Under the pieces are notes generated by a model. That model worked only from the letters and a program-made list of their open reading frames with translations, searched no databases and was not told the DNA's origin. Positions 51,527 through 60,065 of a DNA stretch of 64,000 nt are shown here, in pieces. This DNA is from Acidimicrobiia bacterium (lineage in GTDB: Bacteria; Actinomycetota; Acidimicrobiia; IMCC26256; PALSA-610). The stretch covers positions 1,157,378 to 1,221,377 of the forward strand of contig JAOSJK010000001.1 in NCBI GenBank assembly GCA_027494135.1, in the 5' to 3' direction. Position 1 is the first letter of the stretch, and each line of letters starts with the position of its first letter. The position numbers and the translations under genes are program-made.

Positions 51527-52659
51527 GGGTCGGCAAGGTCCGGCTGAGGTCGATCGTTGCGACAGCCGGGGTTGTGGCGCTGGCCGCTGCGTGCGGCGCC
51601 GGAGACGGAGACGACGACGCTGCACGGTCGGCCGTGCCGAAAGCGACGCTGAGCCGGCCATCGGGCGGCGACGCGTCGAGCACGACGACCATCGGATCGA
51701 CGGAATCGACGGGGTCGACGTCGATCCCCCTGACGGAACCGACGGCCCCGCCGACTGTTGTCACGACGGCCGCAGCGCCACCGGGGCGCTCCGGGCCCGC
51801 CTTCGCGGGAGACTTCCCCGACCCGTTCGTCCTGTACGTCGATGGCGTGTACTACGCGTACGCAACTCAGGGTTCCTACGGGAACGTTCAGCTGGTGAAG
51901 ACCGCGAACCTCGTCGACTGGGAGCTGCTCCCGCTCGGGGCGCTCCCGGAGATTCCCTCCTGGGCGGCGCCGTACTCGGTCTGGGCGCCTGCGGTGGCCC
52001 AGCTCGGAGGCGCGTTCGTCCTCTACTACTCGGCACTCGAGGAGAGCTCGGGGCTCCACTGCGTGTCAGTCGCGGTGAGCTCCTCGCCGGAAGGGCCGTT
52101 CGTAGACCCTGGCACAGAGCCGTTGGTCTGCCCCCGCGACCTCGGTGGGGCGATCGACGCGAGCCCGGTGACGGACCGCGCCGGGGACCCGTGGCTGCTC
52201 TGGAAGAACGACGGCGTTGCCAGCGGGCAGCCGTCGGCCATCTACTCACAGCGACTGAGCGCGGACGGGCTGGCGGTCGCCGGTGATCCCGTACGCCTGA
52301 TCGAGACGGACCAGGCGTGGGAGAGCCCCCACGTCGAGGCGCCGTCGATGCTCGACGCCGGCGACCGCTATCTGCTGCTCTACTCGGGGAACTGGTGGAA
52401 CCGGGCCGACTACGGAGTGGGCTTCGCTGTCTGCGACGACGTCTCCGGACCCTGCACGAAGCCGCTCGACGCCCCGATCCTCGCGCCGCGCCCCGACGCC
52501 GCAGGGCCGGGTGGCGCGGAGTTCTTCACCGACGCCGCCGGGTCCCCGTGGGTCGCGTACCACGCGTGGCTCGGCGGTGTGGCCGGCTACCCGGGCCGGC
52601 GGGCGCTCTGGCTCGAGCCCGTTGACGTGTCGGGCGAGATCCCGGTGCTGTCGGGATGA
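51523..52659 (+). CDS. glycoside hydrolase family 43-like lipoprotein
   Basis: GTG start; lipoprotein signal (VATAGVVALAAACGAG) and a Thr/Ser-rich linker of about 70 residues. A five-bladed beta-propeller follows with GH43-type catalytic acids: Asp in GDFPDPFVLYVDGVYYAYAT, Asp in DLGGAIDASPVTD and Glu in WESPHVEAPSML; VAYHAWLGG lies near the end. Such enzymes act on arabinan, xylan or arabinogalactan-type polymers. Extracellular, membrane-anchored. 378 residues, intact. Confidence 0.85.
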   Translation: MRVGKVRLRSIVATAGVVALAAACGAGDGDDDAARSAVPKATLSRPSGGDASSTTTIGSTESTGSTSIPLTEPTAPPTVVTTAAAPPGRSGPAFAGDFPDPFVLYVDGVYYAYATQGSYGNVQLVKTANLVDWELLPLGALPEIPSWAAPYSVWAPAVAQLGGAFVLYYSALEESSGLHCVSVAVSSSPEGPFVDPGTEPLVCPRDLGGAIDASPVTDRAGDPWLLWKNDGVASGQPSAIYSQRLSADGLAVAGDPVRLIETDQAWESPHVEAPSMLDAGDRYLLLYSGNWWNRADYGVGFAVCDDVSGPCTKPLDAPILAPRPDAAGPGGAEFFTDAAGSPWVAYHAWLGGVAGYPGRRALWLEPVDVSGEIPVLSG

Positions 52660-52732
52660 ACGCCGGCGGTCGGCGCCCGTCCTGCACCGGTTACCATCGT
52701 GCACCGGCGGACGCTTCGCGGACCGCCCGCAA

Positions 52733-52809
52733 GGGGACGTAGCTCAGTTGGCTAGAGCACCTGCTTTGCAAGCAGGGGGTCGTGGGTTCGAGTCCCATCG
52801 TCTCCACCA
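52733..52809 (+). tRNA. tRNA-Ala (anticodon TGC), integration target
   Basis: Acceptor GGGGACG/CGTCTCC (one G-T pair), D-arm AGCTCAGTTGGCTAGAGC, anticodon stem CCTGC/GCAGG with loop TTTGCAA (TGC), T-arm GGTTCGAGTCC, and an encoded CCA (52807-52809). From the anticodon loop on it is identical to the repeat at 62868-62909, so an element has integrated here and left the tRNA intact. Confidence 0.97.
52766..52807 (+). repeat. attL core (42-bp direct repeat, left)
   Basis: From TTGCAAGCAGGGGG to ATCGTCTCCAC, identical to 62868-62909. It starts in the anticodon loop of tRNA-Ala and ends in the encoded CCA. Confidence 0.93.
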
Positions 52810-52840
52810 AGCACTAGCACTCTGATCAGGAGTTATGTAT

Positions 52841-52871
52841 GATCGACCCTGCCTCCGAGGCAGGGTCGATC
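52841..52871 (+). terminator. intrinsic terminator after tRNA-Ala
   Basis: A 14-bp perfect stem (GATCGACCCTGCCT and complement) with loop CCG is followed by TCTCTGTTTT. It separates the tRNA transcript from the integrase. Confidence 0.8.
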
Positions 52872-52887
52872 TCTGTTTTCGACCCGA

Positions 52888-52915
52888 TGTATCAAGAATG
52901 TATCAACACGTATCA
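52888..52915 (+). repeat. TGTATCA direct repeats at the left end (arm-type sites)
   Basis: TGTATCA at 52888-52894 and 52899-52905 (11-bp period) and CGTATCA at 52909-52915 (10 bp). They lie between attL and the integrase start. Likely integrase or excisionase binding sites, because the same motif recurs at the other end. Confidence 0.75.
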
Positions 52916-52917
52916 AC

Positions 52918-54069
52918 ATGAGGCGGTACTGCGTGGCATGGAAAGCGACTGGACGGCCGATCGTGCGCCGCCAACGCGGGCGCTGGGTGGTCCGAATCGA
53001 TGGCATCGAGACCGCTACCGGCAAGGCGCGACCGCGCCAGATCGGTACGTATCCGAGTCGGCGCGCGGCACAGCGAGCAGCGACCGAGGCCGCGGCAAGT
53101 GACGCTGGGCCGGTAGCGCGCGGCACGGTCGGTTGGCTGGTGCGGCGTTGGGTCGTGTCGAAGACCGATGTCTCGGTGAAGGCCCGCCAGCAGTATGAGT
53201 GGGCCGCCGGTCATATCGAGCGTGGGCTCGGATCTGTGCGTCTCGACCGGCTCGATCGTGACGACATCGCGGCGTGGCTGGATGAGCTCGCTTCGGGCGG
53301 GGCGTTGTCTCGGCGCAGCATCCAGATCTTCCGCACGGTGCTGCGCGCCGCTCTCGCGGAAGCGACGGAGGAAGGATTGCTACGTCGCAATCCGGCGTTG
53401 CGGGTCGGGATGCCACATGAGGTGGTGAAGGCCGGGCTCCGCCGCGAGGTCGAGACCTGGAACGAAGAGCAAGTTGCGGCCTTCCTTGTCGTCGCCGCCG
53501 AGCATCGCCTCGGCGGACCGATCCGGCTGGAGACGCTCTACGGGCTGCGGCGAAGCGAGCTGCTCGCGTTGCGATGGTCCGACATCGACGTCGACGCGGG
53601 CACGGTCGTGATCGATGAGGGTCTCGTGGAGGTGCGGGGCGGTGTGGTTTGGACGCCGGGTAAGTCGGCTCGGTCGCGTCGTACGATCCCGGTCGATGTC
53701 GAGACGATGCGGGCACTCGCAGCGCATCGGCGCGGTCAGATAGAGGAGCGTCTGGCCGTCGGTGCCGAATGGATCGACCTCGACCTGGTGATAACAACCC
53801 GCACCGGTAACTACGTCGAACCCCGTAACTTCGACGCGATTCTGGAGCGACTGATCGCAAGAGCCGAGGTGCCTCGACTGACCTCGCACGGATTGCGGCA
53901 CACCGCCGCGACGCTGATGGTGCTACATGCGACCGACGTCGGCGAGCTGCGTGCGATTGCCGACATCCTCGGTCACAGCCCCGACATGTTGATGAAGGTG
54001 TACGCGCACGCGCTCCCGGAGAGCTTGCGTTCAGTCGCCGACAAGATCGGCGAGCGCGCACGAGAGTGA
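52918..54069 (+). CDS. int: tyrosine recombinase / site-specific integrase
   Basis: The 383-residue phage-type integrase has a small arm-binding N-domain (GRWVVRIDGIETATGKARPRQIGTYPSRRAAQRAATEA), a SAM-like core-binding domain (GWLVRRWVVSKTDVSVKARQQYEWAAGHI) and the catalytic domain: Arg in ETLYGLRRSELLALRW, HxxR in LTSHGLRHTAATLM, His in ADILGHSPD and the Tyr nucleophile in MLMKVYAHALPE. It lies next to attL reading inward. It would carry out integration and, with the Xis-like protein, excision. Frame intact. Confidence 0.94.
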   Translation: MRRYCVAWKATGRPIVRRQRGRWVVRIDGIETATGKARPRQIGTYPSRRAAQRAATEAAASDAGPVARGTVGWLVRRWVVSKTDVSVKARQQYEWAAGHIERGLGSVRLDRLDRDDIAAWLDELASGGALSRRSIQIFRTVLRAALAEATEEGLLRRNPALRVGMPHEVVKAGLRREVETWNEEQVAAFLVVAAEHRLGGPIRLETLYGLRRSELLALRWSDIDVDAGTVVIDEGLVEVRGGVVWTPGKSARSRRTIPVDVETMRALAAHRRGQIEERLAVGAEWIDLDLVITTRTGNYVEPRNFDAILERLIARAEVPRLTSHGLRHTAATLMVLHATDVGELRAIADILGHSPDMLMKVYAHALPESLRSVADKIGERARE

Positions 54070-54089
54070 AGTTCGGCCGACGTGGGCGC

Positions 54090-56615
54090 TCAGAGGCCCA
54101 TCCCGAGGTCGGGTTCGGGGCCTTGGGTTGGTGTGGTGGGCTGGCGGTAGTGGGTGGCGAGCTCTTGGGCGGTGGTGGTGGTGAGGTTGTGTTGGAGGTC
54201 GTCGATGGGGTCAGGGGTGTGGGTGTGGCCGTGGTCGTGTTCGTTGTCGGGGGCGATGGTGTAGAGCCGGTTCTCTTTGCGTCCGCGTGATAGTGCGGTG
54301 TAGCCGGATTCGCGGTTGAGGCCGGTGGTGAGGATGTATGCGCGGTCGAGGGTCTGGCCTTGGGCTTTGTGGATGGTGGTGGCGTAGTCGTGTTGGACGT
54401 GTCCGGCGTCGATGTAGCGGGCGGGGAGCGTGATGGTCGTGCCGCCGTCGGTGAGCGCGGTGATGCTGCGCTGGTCGGGCTCGACGCTGGTGATGGTGGC
54501 GGTGGTGCCGTTCGTGATGCCGAGACGATGCTGGTTGCGGGTGCAGATGATCCGTTCACCGCTCTGGAATGGTTTCCCGCCGATGTACAGGACGGGGCCG
54601 GTGAATGTGTGTTCGTCGGCGAGGAGGCAGCGGGCGCGCCGGTTGAGGTCGTTGACGTCGTTGCGGCGGGTGGCGAGCATGAGGACTTGTTCGCCGTTGC
54701 GGTACGCGGCGACGTAGTCGCCGGCGAGCCGGCCCCGTAGTGCCTGTGCGGTTGGGGCGGTGGTGACGCGGTCGTGTGCGAGGTACGCGTCGAGGGAGCG
54801 TTTCACGGCTCCTGCGCGTAGTTGGGTGAGGGCGGCGCGTTCCCAGGGGTGGTGCTGTCGGCGGTTGTGGGTGAGGTGGATGCCGGCGAGCTGGTGGTCG
54901 AGTGCGCGGACGAGTCCTCCGGCGTCGATCTCGGAGAGCTGGCGGGTATCACCGGCGAGGACGACTTTCGCTCTGGCGGCCACAGCGGCGGTGATGAGTG
55001 GTGCGAGGGTCCGGGTGCCGGCCATTCCGGCTTCGTCGATCACCAGGACACTGTTGGGCGGGAACGCCCATCCTTGCCGGAGCCGGGCGTGTAGTGACGC
55101 GATCGTCGTTGAGGGGATGGCCGTGTCGTGTTGGAGCTGTTGTGCTGTGCGGGCCGCGAGCGCGCAACCGATCACCTGGTAGCCGGACGTGTGCCAGGCG
55201 TCGCGGGCGGCACCGAGCGCGTAGGTCTTGCCCGATCCGGCGGGAGCGATCACGATCTCGATTCCACGACCGGCACGCGTGAGGGTACGGACCATCTCGG
55301 CCTGTCCGCCGTTGAGGGACCGCCGGCGGATAGCGGTCTCGACGAGGCTCGGCCCGGCGATCGCGGCGCGGGCGGTCGCTTGATGTTCGGCGAGGTCGAG
55401 GATGTGCTGTTCGAGGTCTAGCAGCGCCTGGGTGGTGTAGCGAGAACCGAGCGCGGGGGCACGCATGGGCCGCCGGTCATCTCGGCGCATCGCGGTGGTT
55501 GCGGTGGCTGCGAGCTCGACGATCTCGGGATGGGTGAGGGTCCGATCCGCGAGCTGTTCGAGCTGTTCGACGGTTGCGCCTTGTCGGGAGTGTTCACACC
55601 AGGCGCGTAGTACGTGGCGACGATCGAACGTCGATGCGTTCGCGGTGAGCCCGGCGTCGGAGACGAGACCACCGATCGTTCGCTCTACCTCCTCTTCGGT
55701 GAGGGGTTCGGGTCTGGCCTGGTGGGTGAGCGCGCCGAGCGTGCCGGGGGTGATGTCGAAGTCGGCTGCGATGTCGACCCAGTCGGCCCGTAGCTCTTCG
55801 AGGTCGAACGCGATCTTCGGGTCGCGGGTGTCGAGCGTCGCGTACTGGGCGGCGCGAGCGGAGTCGAGCCCGAGCTCATCGAGGCGTTCGAGGATCTGGG
55901 CGCGACGCTGCGAGAACGTCTCGATGCACTCCCGGCCGATACCGGCCAGATCGCCGATCCCGTTGGTGATGGGGCCGAACTCGACACCGAGGCGGACGGT
56001 CAGCTCATGGCGCAGCACCGCTTCGTAGAGGTAGCTGGCGGTGTTCCCAAACGCCCAGAACCGGCGTGCGTCGGGAGCGGACCAGTGCCCGTCAGGGCCG
56101 CGTGTCAGGTTCGCTACGAGGAGATGGGTGTGCAGGTGCGGGTCGCCCGCACGGCTGGTGCGATGCCTGAACCCCGCAGCGACGAACCCGTCACCGGCGT
56201 GGACGTCGGTCCCGCCCGCGCCGCGCCGGACCACACACGCGTTGGCTTCGAGCCAGCCGAGCGCCTCGGCGACCGCGCGATCATGGGCGGCACGGACGTC
56301 GCGTGAGATGTCGGGTGTGGCGAGCGCATGGAGGATCGAGACTGATTTCGGTGTGGAGAACGTCAGGTCGAACCCGGGTGTGCGGCCTTTGCGGGTCCGG
56401 GCCAGCCGGACACCACTCACCGGGTCGTCACCGTCGAGCAACGCGCGTAGATCGTCGGCGTCGATCTCGCCGGTGAGACCGAGGGTCTCAGCGTCGCGGC
56501 CCGCCCAGACGCCGGGTGCTTCCCCCGAGCCGAGGTAGTAGTCCTCGCGGCCCGCAGCGACTGCTTCCAGGTAGTACTCGGCCCCGCCGGTCGCGAGCGA
56601 CGCGATCCCCAGCAC
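54090..56615 (-). CDS. MobF-family conjugative relaxase-helicase (TrwC/TraA-like)
   Basis: The 841-residue protein begins ASLATGGAEYYLEAVAAGREDYYLG, the TrwC relaxase start with catalytic tyrosines. PGFDLTFSTPKSVSILHAL and the three-His metal motif GDPHLHTHLLVANL follow. The second half is a RecD/AAA_30 helicase with Walker A IAPAGSGKTYALGAARDAW, Walker B SVLVIDEAGMAGT, AGDTRQLSEIDAGGLV and TTIHKAQGQTLDRAYI...YTALSRGR. It would nick oriT and unwind the transferred strand. It is on the shorter side for MobF. Frame intact over 2.5 kb, unlike many chromosomal genes here. Confidence 0.92.
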   Translation of the reverse strand: MLGIASLATGGAEYYLEAVAAGREDYYLGSGEAPGVWAGRDAETLGLTGEIDADDLRALLDGDDPVSGVRLARTRKGRTPGFDLTFSTPKSVSILHALATPDISRDVRAAHDRAVAEALGWLEANACVVRRGAGGTDVHAGDGFVAAGFRHRTSRAGDPHLHTHLLVANLTRGPDGHWSAPDARRFWAFGNTASYLYEAVLRHELTVRLGVEFGPITNGIGDLAGIGRECIETFSQRRAQILERLDELGLDSARAAQYATLDTRDPKIAFDLEELRADWVDIAADFDITPGTLGALTHQARPEPLTEEEVERTIGGLVSDAGLTANASTFDRRHVLRAWCEHSRQGATVEQLEQLADRTLTHPEIVELAATATTAMRRDDRRPMRAPALGSRYTTQALLDLEQHILDLAEHQATARAAIAGPSLVETAIRRRSLNGGQAEMVRTLTRAGRGIEIVIAPAGSGKTYALGAARDAWHTSGYQVIGCALAARTAQQLQHDTAIPSTTIASLHARLRQGWAFPPNSVLVIDEAGMAGTRTLAPLITAAVAARAKVVLAGDTRQLSEIDAGGLVRALDHQLAGIHLTHNRRQHHPWERAALTQLRAGAVKRSLDAYLAHDRVTTAPTAQALRGRLAGDYVAAYRNGEQVLMLATRRNDVNDLNRRARCLLADEHTFTGPVLYIGGKPFQSGERIICTRNQHRLGITNGTTATITSVEPDQRSITALTDGGTTITLPARYIDAGHVQHDYATTIHKAQGQTLDRAYILTTGLNRESGYTALSRGRKENRLYTIAPDNEHDHGHTHTPDPIDDLQHNLTTTTAQELATHYRQPTTPTQGPEPDLGMGL

Positions 56616-56622
56616 CGCCGGC

Positions 56623-56853
56623 CTACCGGCCAGCGTCTATGTCGGCGCTCGCCACGATGTCGGTGGGGACCACAGTGAGGAGCTCATCGAGGGCGTGTCG
56701 TGGGATCACGACCCGCCGGCCGAGCCGCACCGAGGGCAGTACCCCGCGCGCCACCAGGTCGTAGGCGAGGGTGCGGCCAACCCCGAGGAGCTCTGCGGCC
56801 TCGGTCACGCTCACAGTCAGGCTGACAATCCGAGAATCCTGCGTCGTGCTCAT
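56623..56853 (-). CDS. excisionase-like helix-turn-helix DNA-binding protein
   Basis: MSTTQDSRIVSLTVSVTEAAELLGVGRTLAYDLVARGVLPSVRLGRRVVIPRHALDELL is a MerR-like HTH_17/excisionase fold: a recognition helix followed by the wing VRLGRRVVIP. The product is 76 residues from ATG 56853; an in-frame ATG at 56895 would add 14. It ends 7 bp before the relaxase gene, so the two are probably one operon. It may direct excision or regulate the relaxase. Confidence 0.8.
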   Translation of the reverse strand: MSTTQDSRIVSLTVSVTEAAELLGVGRTLAYDLVARGVLPSVRLGRRVVIPRHALDELLTVVPTDIVASADIDAGR

Positions 56854-56895
56854 CGCTGCTTCGAACCTCCTGCTCGTCGGTCGGGCCCCGATCAT

Positions 56896-57459
56896 CGGCG
56901 CGCACCCTCAACGCGAACCTCAACGCGATCCTCAACGGGGCCCTCAACGAGAAGAAGAAGCGCGTTGAACAACCTCAACGCGACTCGGTATTTGATGTTG
57001 GGGTGCGATCGTTCCTGGTTGACCACAAGGCGCGCGTGACCGTGGTGTCCTGCTCGATGCTGTCGCCGGTGATCGATCGTCTCGCAGTGCCGTGTCCGGA
57101 TCCGCGCCCGAGGGTTTCGGGTGGGGTGGGATGGGGCCGGGCTTCTCGTCGTGGTCTGGCCCACTGACGCGACTCGGTCCGACCTCAACGCGAACCTCAA
57201 CGGCGACCGCGACAAGGGGGTGTGGCCCGTCCTTCGAGCGATCTCCGTGGGCGACCGCGAGCGCCTCGTGCAGGGTCCCTGTGCAGTGCGGCGTGCAGAC
57301 AGCCGCTCAACGCTCACAGCCGCTCAACGACAGCGCGAGCTCCGCACTTCGAAGAGTGCAGGGGCGTGCGGACTTTGGGTCATTCGGCGATGCCGGGCAA
57401 CGTCGGGTTGCCTGGCGCTTCGGAAATGAGTAGCCCAATGTCACACAGCGGCGTCTTGG
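56896..57459. other. non-coding region upstream of xis-relaxase; candidate oriT or replication/control region
   Basis: I find no protein I would support here. The region holds two groups of a 12-bp repeat (consensus CCTCAACGCGAA) and a third pair of GCTCAACG, described separately. An open minus-strand frame (56892-57317) exists but has no recognisable domain and its repeats give only a V-E-x-x pattern. The location just upstream of the relaxase operon suits an origin of transfer. Confidence 0.5.
56906..57202 (+). repeat. 12-bp iteron-like direct repeats (CCTCAACG core)
   Basis: CCTCAACG starts at 56906, 56918, 56930 and 56942, exactly 12 bp apart; another is at 56973, and an inverted core (CGTTGA) at 56963-56968. 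A second cluster has copies at 57183 and 57195, again 12 bp apart. Related GCTCAACG occurs at about 57305 and 57322. The most common 12-mer is CCTCAACGCGAA/T. Confidence 0.8.
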
Positions 57460-57520
57460 TGTGTACCGGGTTCTGCGCGGGCGGCATGGTTGGATCGCGG
57501 CACGAGATGAGGAGGTCATC

Positions 57521-57829
57521 GTGCCGAGGAGGTACCCGGCGGAGTTCCGTCGCAAGGTGCTGGATCTGATCGAGGGCGGCCGGTCGGTCGCCGAGGTTGC
57601 TGTGTCGTTGGGGGTGTCGGATCAGACGATCTACAACTGGCGGAACCAGGACCGCATTGACAGAGGCGTGCGGCCGGGAGTCACGACTGCGGAATCGGTC
57701 GAGTTGGCGCGTGCTCGCCGGCGGATACGTGAGCTCGAGACCGAGCTGAGTGTGGTCCGACGAGCGAACGAGTTGCTGAAGGAGCAGACGGACCCAAAAG
57801 GCGGTGGGAGGTCGTCGCGCAGATCGTGA
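57521..57829 (+). CDS. IS3-family transposase OrfA
   Basis: GTG 57521 after GAGGAGG. PRRYPAEFRRKVLDLIEGGRSVAEVAVSLGVSDQTIYNWRNQD is the helix-turn-helix that binds the element ends; a leucine-zipper-like coiled coil follows (RARRRIRELETELSVVRRANELLKEQT). CCCAAAAGG at 57793-57801 is a -1 frameshift signal into orfB, as usual in the family. 102 residues. Confidence 0.9.
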   Translation: MPRRYPAEFRRKVLDLIEGGRSVAEVAVSLGVSDQTIYNWRNQDRIDRGVRPGVTTAESVELARARRRIRELETELSVVRRANELLKEQTDPKGGGRSSRRS

Positions 57830-58674
57830 GCGAAGGCCTCCCCCGTCGAAGTCGTCTGCCGCGTGGTCGGCATCTCGGTGTCGGGGTTCTACTCCCGCCG
57901 CAATCGGCGGCCCTCAGCCCGGTCGGTGCGAACGCGATGCTCGCCGAGGTGGTCCGTGACGTCCACGGCCGCTCCCGTCAGACCTATGGCGCCAGGCGTG
58001 TGCATGCCGAGATGGTCCTCGGCAGGAACATGACTGTCGGCCGTTGCACCGTGGAGTTGGTGATGCGCCGTCTCGGCCTGGCTGGCCTGCCGGGACGACC
58101 GAAGTTCCGCAAGGCACCGAACACGCCGACCGCTGAGGATCTCGTGAACCGCGACTTCGCCCGCAGCGAACCGAACCGTCTGTGGCTGACCGACATCACC
58201 GAGCACCCGACCCGCGAGGGCAAGGTGTACTGCGCTGTCGTGCTCGACTCCTTCTCCCGCCGTGTGGTCGGCTGGTCGATCGACTCGTCACAGACCGCGT
58301 CACTGGTCGTGAATGCGCTCGGGATGGCGATCGAGAACCGGCAGGCCGAAGGTGTCGTGATCCACTCCGATCACGGCACCCAATTCACGTCATGGGCCTT
58401 CACACGTCGTGCGCTCGACTCCGGGCTGACGCAATCGATGGGATCTATCGGTGACTGCTACGACAACGGCCAGATGGAATCGTTCTGGGCGCGGATGCAA
58501 GTCGAACTCCTCAACCGCAAGCGCTGGAACACCCGCCTCGAGCTCGCCAACGCCATCTTCGAGTACCTTGAAATCTTCCACAACCGTCAACGGCGGCACT
58601 CATCACTCGGCATGCTCAGCCCGATCGAGTACGAGCTCCGCCACCACCAAGACGCCCGCGACCAAGCAAGCTGA
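57796..58674 (+). CDS. IS3-family transposase OrfB (DDE catalytic part; two indels)
   Basis: Reading from the frameshift site: KRRWEVVAQIVSEGLP, then VEVVCRVVGISVSGFYSRRNRRPSARS in another frame, then back to ANAMLAEVVRDVHGRSRQTYGARRVHAEM. The indels lie at the C run 57840-57844 and near 57925. The DDE residues are Asp in LWLTDITEHPT, Asp in VIHSDHGTQFTS and Glu in NGQMESFWARMQVELLN. The end is RRHSSLGMLSPIEYE. Whether the two compensating indels are real or sequence errors is unknown. Confidence 0.88.
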   Translation, partial: KRRWEVVAQIVSEGLPRRSRLPRGRHLGVGVLLPPQSAALSPVGANAMLAEVVRDVHGRSRQTYGARRVHAEMVLGRNMTVGRCTVELVMRRLGLAGLPGRPKFRKAPNTPTAEDLVNRDFARSEPNRLWLTDITEHPTREGKVYCAVVLDSFSRRVVGWSIDSSQTASLVVNALGMAIENRQAEGVVIHSDHGTQFTSWAFTRRALDSGLTQSMGSIGDCYDNGQMESFWARMQVELLNRKRWNTRLELANAIFEYLEIFHNRQRRHSSLGMLSPIEYELRHHQDARDQAS

Positions 58675-58696
58675 CCGCGCGGAACCCAGGGCACAC

Positions 58697-58936
58697 GAGA
58701 GCCTCCATGAGACCCAGGGCGGTTCAAATCTCACACAGACGTTCGACTTTGAGTTCTTCTGCCAGCCCGGAGATTCCGGTGCACCGTGGTATCAACGTGT
58801 GTCGGGCACATCGAATGCACTCGCAGCCGGCCTACACATCGGGGGTTGGGAGGCCTACGGAGGCAAGTCCTGCTTGTTCCATAAGATCTCGACGGTCGAG
58901 TCGATCCTGCAGGCCACGCTCCTCAAGTCGGCTTAG
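58697..58936 (+). pseudogene. 3' fragment of a trypsin-like serine protease gene
   Basis: The frame right of the IS3 end reads FDFEFFCQPGDSGAPWYQRVSG, ALAAGLHIGGWEAYGGKSCLFHKISTVESIL. GDSGAP is the active-serine motif of chymotrypsin-like proteases, followed by the usual GLHIGG strand and C-terminal helix. The part with His and Asp of the triad is missing; I do not find it left of the IS3 element, so it was lost, probably with the insertion. Confidence 0.78.
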
Positions 58937-59011
58937 GGTTTCGATACCAACAACCACCCGGAGCATCACGATTCTTGTACGGATCCGGCCGCGCCGGGTG
59001 TCTGACCTCTG

Positions 59012-59238
59012 ATGGCCATCTTAAGAAGGAACTCCGAACAAGTTGGCTATACCGGCGCCCGGTCCGTTGCCGGAGCAACTGCACCGGGCTCCTTTCGTGA
59101 GTTCTTCGACAGCGAGTACCCGTGCCAGGTGCGGCGTGCTGGTTTGATCCTTGGTGATGTGCACGAGGCACAGGACGTGGTTCAATCCGTCTTTGTCAAG
59201 ATGAACGCTCGTTGGACTCGTTGCAACGGACCGGGGTT
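59012..59238 (+). pseudogene. 5' half of an ECF sigma-factor gene interrupted by IS21
   Basis: The sequence SFREFFDSEYPCQVRRAGLILGDVHEAQDVVQSVFVKMNARW is sigma region 2 (core binding and -10 recognition). It stops at the left end of the IS21 element. Region 4 is found right of the element at 61850-62069 in the same orientation, so one gene was split. Confidence 0.85.
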
Positions 59239-59312
59239 CCGCCAGGTGGTTGGGACCACCTGCGGGGTGTTGTCGTCGGCGGCGTGATGCTCGCCGCCGA
59301 GGGCGGGGGTAG

Positions 59313-60065
59313 TCAAGTGGTGAGGGTGGGCTTCTGTCGGTTGCGGTAGCTGTCGCCGTCGACGACGAGTTCGTAGGCGGCCGACTTGAGCCGGTCGACC
59401 GCTGACTGTGCGAGCAGCGGGTCGGCCATCAGTGCGAGCCACTCGACGGGTTCTCGGTTGGAGGTCACGATCGTGGACGCGCTGCGGTGGCGTTCGACGA
59501 CGATCTCGTAGAGGTCGTCGGTATCGGCTTGGTTGAGCCCGCCGAGCGCGAAGTCGTCAAGGATCAGTAGATCGACGCGCAGCAACTTGCGGAGTTCGGC
59601 GTCGTGGCTGTTGTCGAGCCGGGCAGCGCGTAGGCGGCGGTGGAGCCGGTCAGCGCGTTCGAAGTGGACGCTGTGGCGTCGGCGCACGGCGATGTGGCCG
59701 AGGGCGGTGGCGAGGAACGTCTTGCCGACCCCGACGGGTCCCATGATGAGCACGTTGTTGGCGGCCTCGACGAAGCGTAGCGAGCACAGCTCGTCCCAGA
59801 GCTTGTGGTCGAAGGTGGCGTCGGTGGTGCCGTCCCAGTGTTCGAGGCGCATGGTCGGGTCGAGCCCGGCGGTGCGGCCCCGCCGGTCTGCGGACGCGGC
59901 GTCGCGTCGGGTGACCTCGTCGGCGAGCAGGATCTGGAGGAACTCGGCGTGGGACAGCTTGTTGGTCTTGGCGAGCGCGAGTCGTTCGGGAAGGGTGTCG
60001 GCCAGACGGCCCAGCTTGAGCTTGCGCAACGTGGCGGTCAGATCCGCGTCGATGGTCGGGTTCAT
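59313..60065 (-). CDS. istB: IS21-family ATP-binding helper protein IstB
   Basis: The 250-residue AAA+ protein, DnaC/DnaA-like, has LRKLKLGRLADTLPERLALA at the start, NVLIMGPVGVGKTFLATALGHIAVRR (Walker A), LLRVDLLILDDFALGGL (Walker B) and RHRSASTIVTSNREPVEWL. It oligomerises on target DNA and stimulates IstA. Its ATG overlaps the istA stop. Frame intact. Confidence 0.94.
   Translation of the reverse strand: MNPTIDADLTATLRKLKLGRLADTLPERLALAKTNKLSHAEFLQILLADEVTRRDAASADRRGRTAGLDPTMRLEHWDGTTDATFDHKLWDELCSLRFVEAANNVLIMGPVGVGKTFLATALGHIAVRRRHSVHFERADRLHRRLRAARLDNSHDAELRKLLRVDLLILDDFALGGLNQADTDDLYEIVVERHRSASTIVTSNREPVEWLALMADPLLAQSAVDRLKSAAYELVVDGDSYRNRQKPTLTT

Larger units (their letters stand above)
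57460..58695 (+). mobile_element. IS3-family insertion sequence
   Basis: About 1.24 kb. The left end TGTGTACCGGGTTCTGCG and the complement of the right end, TGTGCCCTGGGTTCCGCG, match at about 20 of 26 bases, with 5'-TG...CA-3' ends. It holds orfA and orfB with an AAAAG slippery site between them. I see no clear target duplication. It lies just before a truncated protease coding sequence. Confidence 0.82.

Noticed and set aside
53015..54559. Minus-strand open frame of 514 residues over the integrase
   Set aside because: Low-complexity Ser/Pro/Thr/Arg composition, antisense to the integrase with its full catalytic set.
56906..57329. CRISPR array
   Set aside because: The repeats are 12 bp with no unique spacers and no cas genes; they are iteron-like.
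57460..58695. Target-site duplication for the IS3 element
   Set aside because: Bases flanking the two ends do not match; the left and right flanks may come from a deletion or recombination after insertion.
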